Of a stretch of DNA of 64,000 nucleotides, positions 25,990-34,877 are shown in pieces. This DNA comes from Seohaeicola_A nanhaiensis. Lineage in GTDB: Bacteria > Pseudomonadota > Alphaproteobacteria > Rhodobacterales > Rhodobacteraceae. Position 1 is the stretch's first letter. Every line of letters begins with the position of its first letter. Location: positions 1-64,000 of the forward strand of contig NZ_JBHSGI010000026.1 in assembly GCF_042654245.1 (NCBI RefSeq), written 5' to 3'. The notes beneath the pieces were generated by a model. It was not told where the DNA came from. It did not search any database and saw only the letters and a list, made by a program, of their open reading frames with translations. A program made the position numbers and the translations under genes.

Positions 25990-27150
25990 ATGGAATTCAC
26001 TTTGAACGACGAACAGCGCCAGATCTACGAATACGGCGGTCAGTTGGCGCAAAAATTCGACAACGATTATTGGCTGCGGCATGCCCGGAAACATGAATTT
26101 CCCAGGGAGATGTTTCAGAAAATCGCCGATGACGGCTTTCTTGGCATCATGGTTCCCGAAGAATACGGCGGTGCCGGGCTTGGCATGACCGAGATGGCCC
26201 TGTTCATGGAAGGCACGGCCAATCACGGCATTCCGCTGCTGATGATGGTGGTCGGCCCGACCATGTCGCTGGCCCATATCGCCAGCCACGGCACCGAGTT
26301 CCACAAGAAAGAGCTGCTTCCGGCCGCCTGCCGGGGCGAAATCCAGTTCTGTTTCGCGATCACCGAACCGGGGGCCGGGTCGAACACGATGAAGTCCACC
26401 ACGCTGGCCAAGCGCCGGGGCAACCGGTTCAGCCTGACGGGGGAAAAGACCTTCATCACCGGGGCCGATGTGTCCGACTATTGCCTGGTTGTGGCGCGGA
26501 CCAAGCCGCACACCGAGGTCAGCCGCAAGACCGACGGGTTCACCCTTTTTGCCGTGGACCTGAAAAAGAAGGGCGTCGCTCAGCAACGAGTGAAGATCTC
26601 GATCCCTCTGCCCGAAGAACAGTGGACCCTGTTTTTCGACGAGGTGGATCTGGGTCCCGAGGACGTGGTCGGCGAGGTGGACGAAGGGTTTTCCATCCTG
26701 TTCGACAGCCTCAACCCCGAGCGCATCATCCTGGCCGCACTATGCTGCGGCATCGGCCGCTTCGCCCTGAACAAAGGTGTGGCCTATGCGTCCGAACGCA
26801 ATGTCTTCGGTCAACCCATCGGGGCGCACCAGGGTGTGCAGCACCCGATGGCCAAGGCCTACACCGCCATTGAAATGGCCAGCCTGATGACCCGTCGCGC
26901 CGCGTGGGAGTTCGACAACAAGCTGCCCGCGGGGGCCTCGTCGAACATGGCGAAATACTTCGCCGCCGAAGCCGGGATCGAAGCGGTGGACGCAGCACTT
27001 CAGGCGCATGGCGGATCGGGTTTCACCGAAGATACGGGACTATACGAGATGTATCCGCTGGTGCGCCTGTTGCGTACGGCACCCGTGAACCGCGAGCTGT
27101 GCCTTAGCTTCATCGGCGAAAAAGTCATGGGTCTGCCGCGGTCCTATTGA
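25990..27150 (+). CDS. Acyl-CoA dehydrogenase, isovaleryl-type catalytic position
   Basis: 386 residues from the ATG at 25990, with GAGGAAA upstream. Motifs FAITEPGAGSNTMKS and TGEKTFITGADVSDY bind FAD and substrate. Glu is present in the helix segment LNPERIIL, the isovaleryl-CoA dehydrogenase position, while the MCAD position reads RTAPVNRE. The segment ALQAHGGSGFTEDTGLYEMY is the FAD-contact loop. Third gene of the operon; substrate unknown. Confidence 0.9.
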   Translation: MEFTLNDEQRQIYEYGGQLAQKFDNDYWLRHARKHEFPREMFQKIADDGFLGIMVPEEYGGAGLGMTEMALFMEGTANHGIPLLMMVVGPTMSLAHIASHGTEFHKKELLPAACRGEIQFCFAITEPGAGSNTMKSTTLAKRRGNRFSLTGEKTFITGADVSDYCLVVARTKPHTEVSRKTDGFTLFAVDLKKKGVAQQRVKISIPLPEEQWTLFFDEVDLGPEDVVGEVDEGFSILFDSLNPERIILAALCCGIGRFALNKGVAYASERNVFGQPIGAHQGVQHPMAKAYTAIEMASLMTRRAAWEFDNKLPAGASSNMAKYFAAEAGIEAVDAALQAHGGSGFTEDTGLYEMYPLVRLLRTAPVNRELCLSFIGEKVMGLPRSY

Positions 27151-27176
27151 TCGCCCAGCCGGGAATGGAGGACAAT

Positions 27177-28568
27177 ATGCAATTTGGAATGCGCTTCCGG
27201 CGGGAGGATGCAGCCGACAAGGTAAACGATCGCTTCTGGCACGCAATCGAGGGCACGCCGCTCGACGAGGTGCGCCGCATTCAGGAAGAGCGGCTGCGCG
27301 ATCAGATGGCCTATCTCAAGGCGAACTCGACCTTCTATCAGGAGAAGTTCGCCGAGGCGGGCGTGGAATTCGACGATATCCGCACCATCGAAGACCTGCA
27401 AAAGCTGCCCTGCACCTACAAGACCGAGATCCGCGAAAGCCTCGCGGCAGAGCCGCCCTTCGGCAAGCACCGCGCCGCGCCGATGGCCGACATTATCCAG
27501 ATGCAGGCCTCGTCGGGCACCACCGGCAGCCCGTCCTATATCGCGCTGACCGAGGCCGACGCCGAGATGTGGCACGAGATGACGGCGCGCTGTTTCTTTG
27601 CCAACGGCGTGCGGCCCGGCGACATGGTGCTGCACGCGTTTTCGCTGGCGAAGGGCTTTGTCGGCGGTATCCCTGTGGTGCAGGGCCTGCAATACATGGG
27701 CGCGATCGACGTGCCGGTGGGGGCGGATGGCGGTGTGGAACGGCTGTTGCGCGCCTGTGCGGACACCCGCCCGCGCTGTATCGTCGGCGCACCTAACTTC
27801 GTTCTGCATCTGGCCGAAAAGGCTCCGGAAGTGCTTGGCTGCAAGGCCAGCGAGCTGGGCGTCGAGCGGGTGATCGTGGGCGGCGAACCGGGCGGCGGCA
27901 TCCCGGCGATCCGCGCCAAGATCGAAGCGGCCTGGGGTGCCAAATGCACCGAGATGCTGGGGGGCACCGATCTGGGCGTGACCTATTGGGCCGAATGCGA
28001 CGCGCAATCGGGCATGCATATGGTCAACATGGACTACATCATCACCGAACTGCTCGATCCCGAAAGTGGCGAGATCATTCCTTGGAAAAAAGGCGCCGAG
28101 GGCGAAATGATCTATACCGCGATCGGCCGGCGGGCAAGCCCGCTGGTGCGGTTCCGGTCGGGCGATTATATTGAGGTCATCGACACAGAGTGCTCTTGCG
28201 GGCGCACCGGCCCCAAGATCCGTTGCACCGGTCGCACCGATGACATGCTGATCGTGCGCGGGGCCAACGTCTTTCCTTCCGCCATCAACAGCGTCATCAC
28301 CGAAATGGTGCCGGACACCAACGGCGTCATGCGTGTCGTGGCGGATTTCCAGGGCCACACCACGCAGGGCGCGCTGACAGTGATCGTCGAACGCGGTCCT
28401 GCCCGTGATCCGGCGGATGACGCGGCCCTCAAGAAGAAGATCGAGCAGCGCTTGCGCGATGCCCTCGTCTTCAAGGCCGACGTTCGCCTGGTCGCGCCGG
28501 ATACGTTTGAAAAGCCCGGCGCAGCCAAGGTCGCCTTTGTCCTCAGAAAGTACCCGGACCTGCCATGA
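27177..28568 (+). CDS. Phenylacetate-CoA ligase (PaaK) family adenylate-forming ligase
   Basis: 463 residues from the ATG at 27177, with GGAGG 5-6 bases upstream. The PaaK-type ATP loop SSGTTGSPSY (112-121), GGTDLGVTYWAEC, LVRFRSGDY and CGRTGPKIRCTGRTDDMLIVRG with NVFPSAI are all present. It activates an aryl or alicyclic carboxylate as a CoA thioester. Unlike the PaaK-like protein at 54519 its ATP loop is intact. It lies directly before the carboxylase genes, overlapping the next start by 4 bases. Confidence 0.9.
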   Translation: MQFGMRFRREDAADKVNDRFWHAIEGTPLDEVRRIQEERLRDQMAYLKANSTFYQEKFAEAGVEFDDIRTIEDLQKLPCTYKTEIRESLAAEPPFGKHRAAPMADIIQMQASSGTTGSPSYIALTEADAEMWHEMTARCFFANGVRPGDMVLHAFSLAKGFVGGIPVVQGLQYMGAIDVPVGADGGVERLLRACADTRPRCIVGAPNFVLHLAEKAPEVLGCKASELGVERVIVGGEPGGGIPAIRAKIEAAWGAKCTEMLGGTDLGVTYWAECDAQSGMHMVNMDYIITELLDPESGEIIPWKKGAEGEMIYTAIGRRASPLVRFRSGDYIEVIDTECSCGRTGPKIRCTGRTDDMLIVRGANVFPSAINSVITEMVPDTNGVMRVVADFQGHTTQGALTVIVERGPARDPADDAALKKKIEQRLRDALVFKADVRLVAPDTFEKPGAAKVAFVLRKYPDLP

Positions 28569-30172
28569 CGAAAATGAAATCCCTTCTCGACACCGGGTCC
28601 GACGACTTCCGGAAAAACGACGTGCTTTACCGGGAAAAGGTCGGCGAACTGCATGCGCTTCGGCTGCTACAACGCGTCGGCGGCCCCGAAAAGGCCCGGG
28701 AACGGCATGTCAGCAAAGGCAAGATCCTGCCGCGCGAACGGGTCGAGCGGTTGCTCGACCCGGGCACGCCCTTTCTTGAAATCGGAGAACTCGCCGGGCT
28801 GAACAAATATGAAGGCGTGCCACCCGGTGCAGGGATCATCACCGGCATCGGCGTGATCGAGGGACGTCAGTGCATGATAATCGCCAATGACGCTACCGTG
28901 AAGGGCGGCACCTATTTCGGCATGACCTGCCGCAAACACGTCCGGGCGCAGAAAATCGCCTGGAAAAACCGTCTTCCGGTGATCACCCTGGTCGATTCCG
29001 GCGGCGCGTTTCTGCCGGAGCAGGCGAGTATCTTTCCCGATGAGGGGCAGTTCGGCTCAATCTTCCATCAACAGATCGGCATGTCGGGCGATGGCGTACC
29101 GCAGATCGCCGTGGTCATGGGGCCCTGCACCGCGGGCGGCGCCTATATCCCGGCGCTTTGCGACGAGGTGGTGATCGTGCGCGGTCAGGGCTTCATGTAT
29201 CTGGGCGGGCCAGAATTGACCTTTGCTGCGACCGGCGAAAAGGTCGATGCCGAAACGTTGGGCGGCGGCAAGATGCATTCGTCCGTTTCCGGCGTGACAG
29301 ACCATCTTGCCGAGGATGACGCGCACGCGCTGGCCATCACCCGCGAAATCGTCAGCCACCTGGGCGAAAAGCCGCAGCCGCGCAAGACGCCGACGTCGCC
29401 GCGCCCCCCGGCCTATCCGGTCGAGGAGATCTATGGCGTCGTCAGCCGAGACCCAAGGGTGCCGACCGACAACCGCGAGATTGTCGCGCGCCTTGTCGAT
29501 GACAGCGATTTTCACGAGTTCAAGCCGCTTTTCGGCGACACCCTCATGACCGGCTGGGGCCGAATCCATGGCCACGAGGTCGGCATCCTGGCCAACACCG
29601 GCGTGCTCTTTGTCGAGGCCGCGCTGAAGGCTACGCATTTCATCAATCTCTGCGTCCAGCGCGATATCCCGCTGCTGTTCCTCGCGGATGTGAACGGCTT
29701 CATGGTCGGCCGCGACGTCGAGCAGATGGGCATTGCCAAGGCGGGCGCCAAGATGATCACCGCCATGTCTTCGGCGCGGGTGCCGAAGTTCACCATCATC
29801 ACCGGCGGCTCTTACGGGGCGGGTTACCTGGCCATGCTTGGCCGCCCGTTCCAGCCGGACGCGATGTTCGCCTGGCCCACGGGCCGGTCCGCGATCATGG
29901 GGCCGGAACAGGCCGCCAGCGTGCTGGCGCAGGTGCGCGCCCAGATCAACGAACGCGAAGGCAAGAAATGGACACCCGAGGAGGAGGAAACCTTCAAGGC
30001 ACCAATCCGCAAGGAATACGAGGATTTCCAGGGGGCCTACAATTTCGCCTCCAACCTCTGGATCGACAGCGTGATCGAGCCTGCCGAGACCCGGGACGTC
30101 ATGGCGCTGATGCTGGACATCGCTTCGCGCAGGCCCAAGGTCGAAACGCATTTCGGCGTGTTCAGGATGTGA
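28565..30172 (+). CDS. Acyl-CoA carboxylase beta subunit (carboxyltransferase), methylcrotonyl/geranyl-CoA type
   Basis: 535 residues, the normal length of the MCC beta subunit. Carboxyltransferase blocks include VTLVDSGGAFLPEQASIFPD, VMGPCTAGGAYIPALCDEVV, YLGGPELTFAATGEKVDAET, FLADVNGFMVGRDVEQMGI and ITGGSYGAGYLAMLGRPFQP. It transfers CO2 from biotin to the gamma carbon of a 3-methyl-2-enoyl-CoA in known relatives. It pairs with the alpha subunit 10 bases downstream. The order beta, alpha, HMG-lyase-like mimics leucine (liu) and terpene (atu/liu) clusters. Confidence 0.93.
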   Translation: MTKMKSLLDTGSDDFRKNDVLYREKVGELHALRLLQRVGGPEKARERHVSKGKILPRERVERLLDPGTPFLEIGELAGLNKYEGVPPGAGIITGIGVIEGRQCMIIANDATVKGGTYFGMTCRKHVRAQKIAWKNRLPVITLVDSGGAFLPEQASIFPDEGQFGSIFHQQIGMSGDGVPQIAVVMGPCTAGGAYIPALCDEVVIVRGQGFMYLGGPELTFAATGEKVDAETLGGGKMHSSVSGVTDHLAEDDAHALAITREIVSHLGEKPQPRKTPTSPRPPAYPVEEIYGVVSRDPRVPTDNREIVARLVDDSDFHEFKPLFGDTLMTGWGRIHGHEVGILANTGVLFVEAALKATHFINLCVQRDIPLLFLADVNGFMVGRDVEQMGIAKAGAKMITAMSSARVPKFTIITGGSYGAGYLAMLGRPFQPDAMFAWPTGRSAIMGPEQAASVLAQVRAQINEREGKKWTPEEEETFKAPIRKEYEDFQGAYNFASNLWIDSVIEPAETRDVMALMLDIASRRPKVETHFGVFRM

Positions 30173-30182
30173 GGCGCAAACC

Positions 30183-32192
30183 ATGAAAATCAAAACGCTT
30201 CTTATCGCCAATCGCGGCGAAATCGCCTGCCGAATCGCGCGCACCGCGCGGGCCAGCGGCATCATCCCTGTTGGCGTGCATTCGCAAGCCGACGCCAATG
30301 CCCTTCACGTCCGTGAGATCGGAAAATCCGTTTGCATCGGTGCCGGTCCGGCATCGGAAAGCTATCTGAAGATCGACGCGGTCATCGCCGCCGCCATATC
30401 TGTCGGCGCCGATGCGATCCATCCCGGTTACGGCTTTCTGGCCGAGAACGCAGATTTCGCCCGCGCGGTCGAAGCCGCAGGCATGATCTTCATGGGGCCG
30501 ACACCGGAAACGCTGGAACGCTTCGGCGACAAGGCCAGCGCCAAGGACGCGGCGGTTGCTGCCGGCATTCCGGTTGTCTCGGGCGCCCAGGGCGCGCGCT
30601 CCAACCCGCAGGAAATCGCACAGGAAGTGCGCAAGATGGGCCTGCCGGTGTTGCTCAAGGCGGTCGGCGGCGGCGGCGGGCGCGGGCAGCGGCTCGTGAC
30701 AGATGAAGCCACGCTTGTGGAGGACATCGAGGGCGCGCTGCGCGAAGCAAAGTCCACCTTTGGCTCCGAGGGCCTTCTGCTGGAACGCTTTCTGCCCGAG
30801 GCACGCCATGTCGAGGTGCAGATCGCGGGCGACGGCAAGGGCCATGTGGTGCACCTGTTCGAGCGCGACTGCACGCTTCAGCGCCGCCACCAGAAGGTCA
30901 TCGAAGAGGCCCCGGCTTGGGGCTTGCCTCGCGCGCTTCTTGACGAGATCGCGAATGACGCGGTGCGTCTGGGCGAAACGCTCAATTACCGCGGCCTGGG
31001 CACGGTCGAATTTCTGGTCGCGGGGGACGAGTATTTCTTTCTGGAGGTGAACCCGCGCATCCAGGTGGAACACCCCGTAACAGAGGCGATCACTGGGCTG
31101 GACCTGGTCGCGTTGCACCTGCGCATTGCCGAGGGCGCGGGCCTGGGGCTTGTTCAGGAGGATCTGCGGATCAACGGCCACGCCGTCGAAGCGCGGCTTT
31201 ACGCCGAAGACCCGGCCATGCAATTCGCCCCCTCGACGGGCACGCTGACCACACTCAGCCTGCCCGGCGGCCTGCGGATCGACAGCGGTGTCGAAGAAGG
31301 TGACGCGGTGACGCCCTATTACGACCCGATGATCGCCAAGCTGATCGTGCACGCGCCCGACCGGGAAACCGCCCTGGCGCGGCTGGCGACGGCGCTGAAC
31401 CATGTCGCGGTGGAGGGCGTGGAAACCAACCGTGCCTTTCTGACGGCGCTGGCGCGAAACCCCGAATTCGGGCAGATGCAGGTTCATACGCGCTGGATCG
31501 ACGGCCGACTTGACGCGCTGACACAGCCGCCCCCCCTTACCCGCCCCGAGCGGTGGAAGGCGGCAGCCGCGATTCTGTTCGTGGCAACGTCGCGCCGCGA
31601 TGCGGATGCCGATCCCTGGAGCAACCGCGATACCTTCACTGGCTGGCGGCTTGGCCTGGGTGGCGATGCGGTTGAGGCGGGACAGCGCGTGACGCTCTCC
31701 GATTCCGCCGGTGCATCCGAAGAATTGCGCGTCGGCCCGGTCAAACCGGGTGACAAATACACCGTTATTTCGGAAAACGGCGATGCTACCATGTTGACCG
31801 CGCGCGAAATCACGCCGGGTCGATGGCGCCTGAGCGAGGGCGATACCGTCCTTTTGATCGACGCGCGGCTCCACGCCGGGGTGATTGAGATGGACACGCC
31901 CGAAGGTCGGCTGATCTTTCGCCCGGCCACGCCGCTGGCCTTTGCCGGCGGCGATGCGGCAGCGGATCGCGCCGTAGTCTCGCCGCTGACTGGCATGATC
32001 GTCGAGATCAAGGTGACCGAAGGTCAACCCGTCGCCGCAGGCGACGTGATTGCGGTCATGGAGTCCATGAAAATGGAAATCTCGATCCGCGCTGCCGCAG
32101 CCGGGATTGCCAGCAATATTTCCGTCTCGAATGGGGACATGGTTGATCGCGGCCAGGTCATCGCCGAGATACTGCCATCTGAGGAGCAATGA
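30183..32192 (+). CDS. Acyl-CoA carboxylase alpha subunit (biotin carboxylase with biotin carrier domain), MCC type
   Basis: 669 residues. The biotin carboxylase domain starts IKTLLIANRGEIACRIARTA and includes HPGYGFLAENADFARAV, the glycine-rich loop GGGGGRGQR, and FLEVNPRIQVEHPVTEAITG. The C-terminal ~75 residues are a biotin carrier domain with MESMKMEI, biotinylated lysine near residue 630. It provides carboxybiotin for the beta subunit encoded upstream. The following gene starts only one base after its stop. Confidence 0.94.
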   Translation: MKIKTLLIANRGEIACRIARTARASGIIPVGVHSQADANALHVREIGKSVCIGAGPASESYLKIDAVIAAAISVGADAIHPGYGFLAENADFARAVEAAGMIFMGPTPETLERFGDKASAKDAAVAAGIPVVSGAQGARSNPQEIAQEVRKMGLPVLLKAVGGGGGRGQRLVTDEATLVEDIEGALREAKSTFGSEGLLLERFLPEARHVEVQIAGDGKGHVVHLFERDCTLQRRHQKVIEEAPAWGLPRALLDEIANDAVRLGETLNYRGLGTVEFLVAGDEYFFLEVNPRIQVEHPVTEAITGLDLVALHLRIAEGAGLGLVQEDLRINGHAVEARLYAEDPAMQFAPSTGTLTTLSLPGGLRIDSGVEEGDAVTPYYDPMIAKLIVHAPDRETALARLATALNHVAVEGVETNRAFLTALARNPEFGQMQVHTRWIDGRLDALTQPPPLTRPERWKAAAAILFVATSRRDADADPWSNRDTFTGWRLGLGGDAVEAGQRVTLSDSAGASEELRVGPVKPGDKYTVISENGDATMLTAREITPGRWRLSEGDTVLLIDARLHAGVIEMDTPEGRLIFRPATPLAFAGGDAAADRAVVSPLTGMIVEIKVTEGQPVAAGDVIAVMESMKMEISIRAAAAGIASNISVSNGDMVDRGQVIAEILPSEEQ

Positions 32193-32193
32193 A

Positions 32194-33153
32194 ATGAGCG
32201 ACTTTCCCAAATTCGTCGAATTTCGTGAGGAAGGCCCGCGCGAGGGCTTTCAGATCGAAAAGAAGATCTACCCGATCGAACAGCGGATCGAACTGATCGA
32301 TATGCTTAGCGAAACCGGTCTGAAGCGCATTCAGGTCGGCAGCTTTGTCAGCCCGAAATACGTGCCGCAGATGGCGGACACCGGGGAGTTGTTCCAGCGT
32401 ATCAAGCGCAAGCCGGGCGTGAATTACACGTCACTATGGCTGAACGACAAAGGGTTTCGCAAGGCCCTGACGGCGCATGAGGTCGATATCGACCCGCGCC
32501 TGCTGTTATATCCTTCCGAGGCGTTTGCCCAATCGAACAACAATTGTTCCTCCGCGGAAATGCGGGAAAAACAACGCGACTGGGTTCGTCTTTACAAGGA
32601 AGAGGGATATACGATCGACGCGGCCTATGTGATGACGGCCTTCGGCTGCAACTTCGAGGGGCCGATCCCGCAGAGCCGCATCCTGGACGATTTCCGCTTC
32701 GTTCTTCAGCTGTGCGAAGAAGAGGACATCCCCGTACCGATCCTTGTGATCGCCGATACAATGGGCTGGGGCAACCCCGAAGCGGTCAAGCGCATGATCG
32801 GCGCGCTGCGCGAAATGGCACCCGATGCGCGCATCGGGATGCATATCCATGACACGCGCGGCCTTGGCATCGCCAATCTTTACGCGGCCCTGTCGATGGG
32901 GGTGGACATGTTCGAAAGCTCGGTCGCCGGTCTTGGCGGCTGTCCCTTCGCGGGCCACGGCCATGCCCGCGCCGCAGGAAATGTCTGCACTGAGGATGCG
33001 GTGTTCCTGTGCCACGAGCTTGGCATCGAAACCGGGATCGACCTGGACAAGCTGATCGCTGCGGCGGTTAAGGCGGAAGAAATCATCGGCGCACCACTGA
33101 TGGGCCGGGTCATGCATACCGGCGGGCTCGACAAGTACCGCAAGGCAAACTGA
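32194..33153 (+). CDS. Hydroxymethylglutaryl-CoA lyase-like protein
   Basis: 319 residues; the ATG at 32194 follows the previous TGA by one base, with GAGGAG upstream. The TIM-barrel HMG-CoA lyase motifs SFVSPKYVPQMADT, MHIHDTRGLGIAN (metal histidines) and VAGLGGCPFAG (active-site Cys loop) are present. The N-terminal metal motif, usually GPRDGLQNE, reads GPREGFQIE, with Glu 17 replacing the metal-binding Asp. It likely cleaves an HMG-CoA-like product formed after carboxylation and hydration, possibly with a bulkier substrate. Confidence 0.88.
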   Translation: MSDFPKFVEFREEGPREGFQIEKKIYPIEQRIELIDMLSETGLKRIQVGSFVSPKYVPQMADTGELFQRIKRKPGVNYTSLWLNDKGFRKALTAHEVDIDPRLLLYPSEAFAQSNNNCSSAEMREKQRDWVRLYKEEGYTIDAAYVMTAFGCNFEGPIPQSRILDDFRFVLQLCEEEDIPVPILVIADTMGWGNPEAVKRMIGALREMAPDARIGMHIHDTRGLGIANLYAALSMGVDMFESSVAGLGGCPFAGHGHARAAGNVCTEDAVFLCHELGIETGIDLDKLIAAAVKAEEIIGAPLMGRVMHTGGLDKYRKAN

Positions 33154-33165
33154 AGAGGAATGAAG

Positions 33166-34080
33166 ATGGCAAAGGCACTTGACGGAAAAGTGGTTCTGGT
33201 CACCGGCGCGGGTGGCGGTATCGGCCGCGATATCGCGCTGATGGCGGCGTCCGAAGGGGCGGCGGTGGTGGTCAATGATCTGGGGGCATCCCTGAAAGGC
33301 ACCGGCCAGACCGAAAGCGCCGCTCAGGCCGTCGTCGCAGAGATCAAAGCCGCCGGAGGTGATGCGATCGCCGATGGCGGTTCGGTCACCGACCCCGAGG
33401 CCGCGCGTGCGATGATCGAGGCCGGTGTCAAGGAATTCGGTCGCATTGACGCTGTGGTCAACAACGCAGGCATCCTGCGCGACGGGTTTTTCCACAAGAT
33501 GACATACGAGGATTTCGATGCGGTGGTGAAGGTCCATCTTTATGGTTCCTTCAATACCAGCCGCGCTGCCGCCGATTATTTCCGCGAACAGGAAGGCGGT
33601 GCCCTGGTTCACATGACCTCGACCTCGGGTCTGATCGGCAATCTGGCGCAAGCGAACTATTCGGCCGCAAAGCTGGGTATCGCGGCGTTCTCGAAATCGG
33701 TCGCGCTCGACATGAAGCGGTGGAACGTGCGGTCGAACTGCATCGCGCCCTTCGCCTGGAGCAGGATGATCTCGTCGATCAAGACCGAAACGCCCGATCA
33801 GGTGGCGCGGGTTGCAAAGCTCAAACAGATGACCCCTGCAAAGGTGGCACCCATGGCCTGTTTCCTCATGTCCGACAAGGCCGATGGCGTCAGCGGGCAG
33901 ATCTTTGCCGTTCGCAACAATGAGATCTTCCTCTTCAACCAGCCCCGCCCGGTGCGGTCGGTTCATTCCGGCCATGGCTGGACAGCAGATGAAATCGCCG
34001 AGCGCGCCATTCCCGCGCTCAGATCGCAGTTCACACCGCTCGAGGTGTCGGCGGATGTCTTTTCGTGGGATCCGGTCTGA
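33166..34080 (+). CDS. SDR, (3R)-hydroxyacyl-CoA dehydrogenase of the HSD17B4 / multifunctional enzyme 2 type
   Basis: 304 residues from the ATG at 33166 (AGAGG 7 bases upstream; the ATG at 33160 is too close). TGAGGGIG and NDLGASLKGTG are typical of the peroxisomal MFE-2 dehydrogenase domain, as are NNAGILRD and the catalytic Ser/Tyr/Lys in TSTSGLIGNLAQANYSAAK. The C-terminal tail from AVRNNEIFLFNQPRP onward also matches this group. It oxidises a 3-hydroxyacyl-CoA to a 3-ketoacyl-CoA in known relatives. Confidence 0.9.
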   Translation: MAKALDGKVVLVTGAGGGIGRDIALMAASEGAAVVVNDLGASLKGTGQTESAAQAVVAEIKAAGGDAIADGGSVTDPEAARAMIEAGVKEFGRIDAVVNNAGILRDGFFHKMTYEDFDAVVKVHLYGSFNTSRAAADYFREQEGGALVHMTSTSGLIGNLAQANYSAAKLGIAAFSKSVALDMKRWNVRSNCIAPFAWSRMISSIKTETPDQVARVAKLKQMTPAKVAPMACFLMSDKADGVSGQIFAVRNNEIFLFNQPRPVRSVHSGHGWTADEIAERAIPALRSQFTPLEVSADVFSWDPV

Positions 34081-34874
34081 TGGGGAAGCGCAAGGAAAAG
34101 ATCACTTCGAACATCGGCTGGAGCACCCCTGACAAGATCTGCGTGCGGGGCCTTGACCTGCCGAACGAGATCCTGGGCCACATGAACCTGGGCGATCTCG
34201 CCTTTCTGCAACTGACGGGCCGCAAGGCCACGCCAGAGGAAAGCCGGGTCTTCAACGCCATTGTCATTACCCTGGTGGAACATGGCATCACGCCCTCGGC
34301 CCTTGCCGCACGCATGACCTATATGGGCGCGCCGGAATCGCTTCAGGCGGCGGTGGCGGCCGGTCTGTGCGGGCTGGGCACGGTCTTTGTCGGCTCGATG
34401 GAGGGCGCGTCGAAGATGCTTTACGAGGCGCTGCCGCAGGACAAGCTGGGAACCGGTGTCGATCTGGATGCGCTTGCCGTCGAGACGGTCGAAAAGTTCC
34501 GCGCCCGCAAGGCCATCGTGCCGGGGCTTGGCCATCCGGTACACAAGCCGGTTGATCCACGCACACCGCGCCTGTTCCAGATCGCCGCCGAGAATGGCAA
34601 ATCCGGCGAATATGTCGCTCTGATTCAGAAAATTCAGGGCGTGGCAGAGGCGAAATCGGGAAAGATGCTGCCGATCAACGCCACCGGTGCCATCGGCGCG
34701 ATCTGCTGCGAATTCGGGTTCCCCTGGAAGATCGTGCGCGGCTTCGGTGTGATGGCGCGGGCGATCGGGCTGGTCGGCCATATCCTTGAGGAAAGCGAAA
34801 ACCCGATTTCCTATGAGCTGTGGCAGCGTGCCGAGCAGGAAATCCTTGAAACCTCGGGACCGGGAGCGAAATAA
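34080..34874 (+). CDS. Citryl-CoA lyase-like protein (citrate synthase fold) with altered catalytic Asp site
   Basis: 264 residues, about the size of the citryl-CoA lyase/citrate synthase C-terminal module. The conserved histidines appear in EHGITPSA (H68) and GLGHPVHK (H152), and MARAIGLVGHILEE is the CoA-site block. The usual NVD(G/F) motif with the catalytic Asp reads INATGAIGAI, so Asp looks replaced by Thr 202. The start overlaps the SDR stop. It may cleave or form a C-C bond next to a CoA thioester by a modified mechanism; no substrate can be named. Confidence 0.85.
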   Translation: MGKRKEKITSNIGWSTPDKICVRGLDLPNEILGHMNLGDLAFLQLTGRKATPEESRVFNAIVITLVEHGITPSALAARMTYMGAPESLQAAVAAGLCGLGTVFVGSMEGASKMLYEALPQDKLGTGVDLDALAVETVEKFRARKAIVPGLGHPVHKPVDPRTPRLFQIAAENGKSGEYVALIQKIQGVAEAKSGKMLPINATGAIGAICCEFGFPWKIVRGFGVMARAIGLVGHILEESENPISYELWQRAEQEILETSGPGAK

Positions 34875-34877
34875 ACG

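Noticed and set aside
30162..32210. A long open frame (over 680 codons) antisense to the carboxylase alpha gene; similar long antisense frames occur at 32506-33975, 55788-57779 and 62096-63727.
   Set aside because: In this high-GC sequence, antisense frames stay open because of third-position GC bias. Their translations are low-complexity, rich in Arg/His/Gly, and show no family motif, while the sense frames are clear enzymes.
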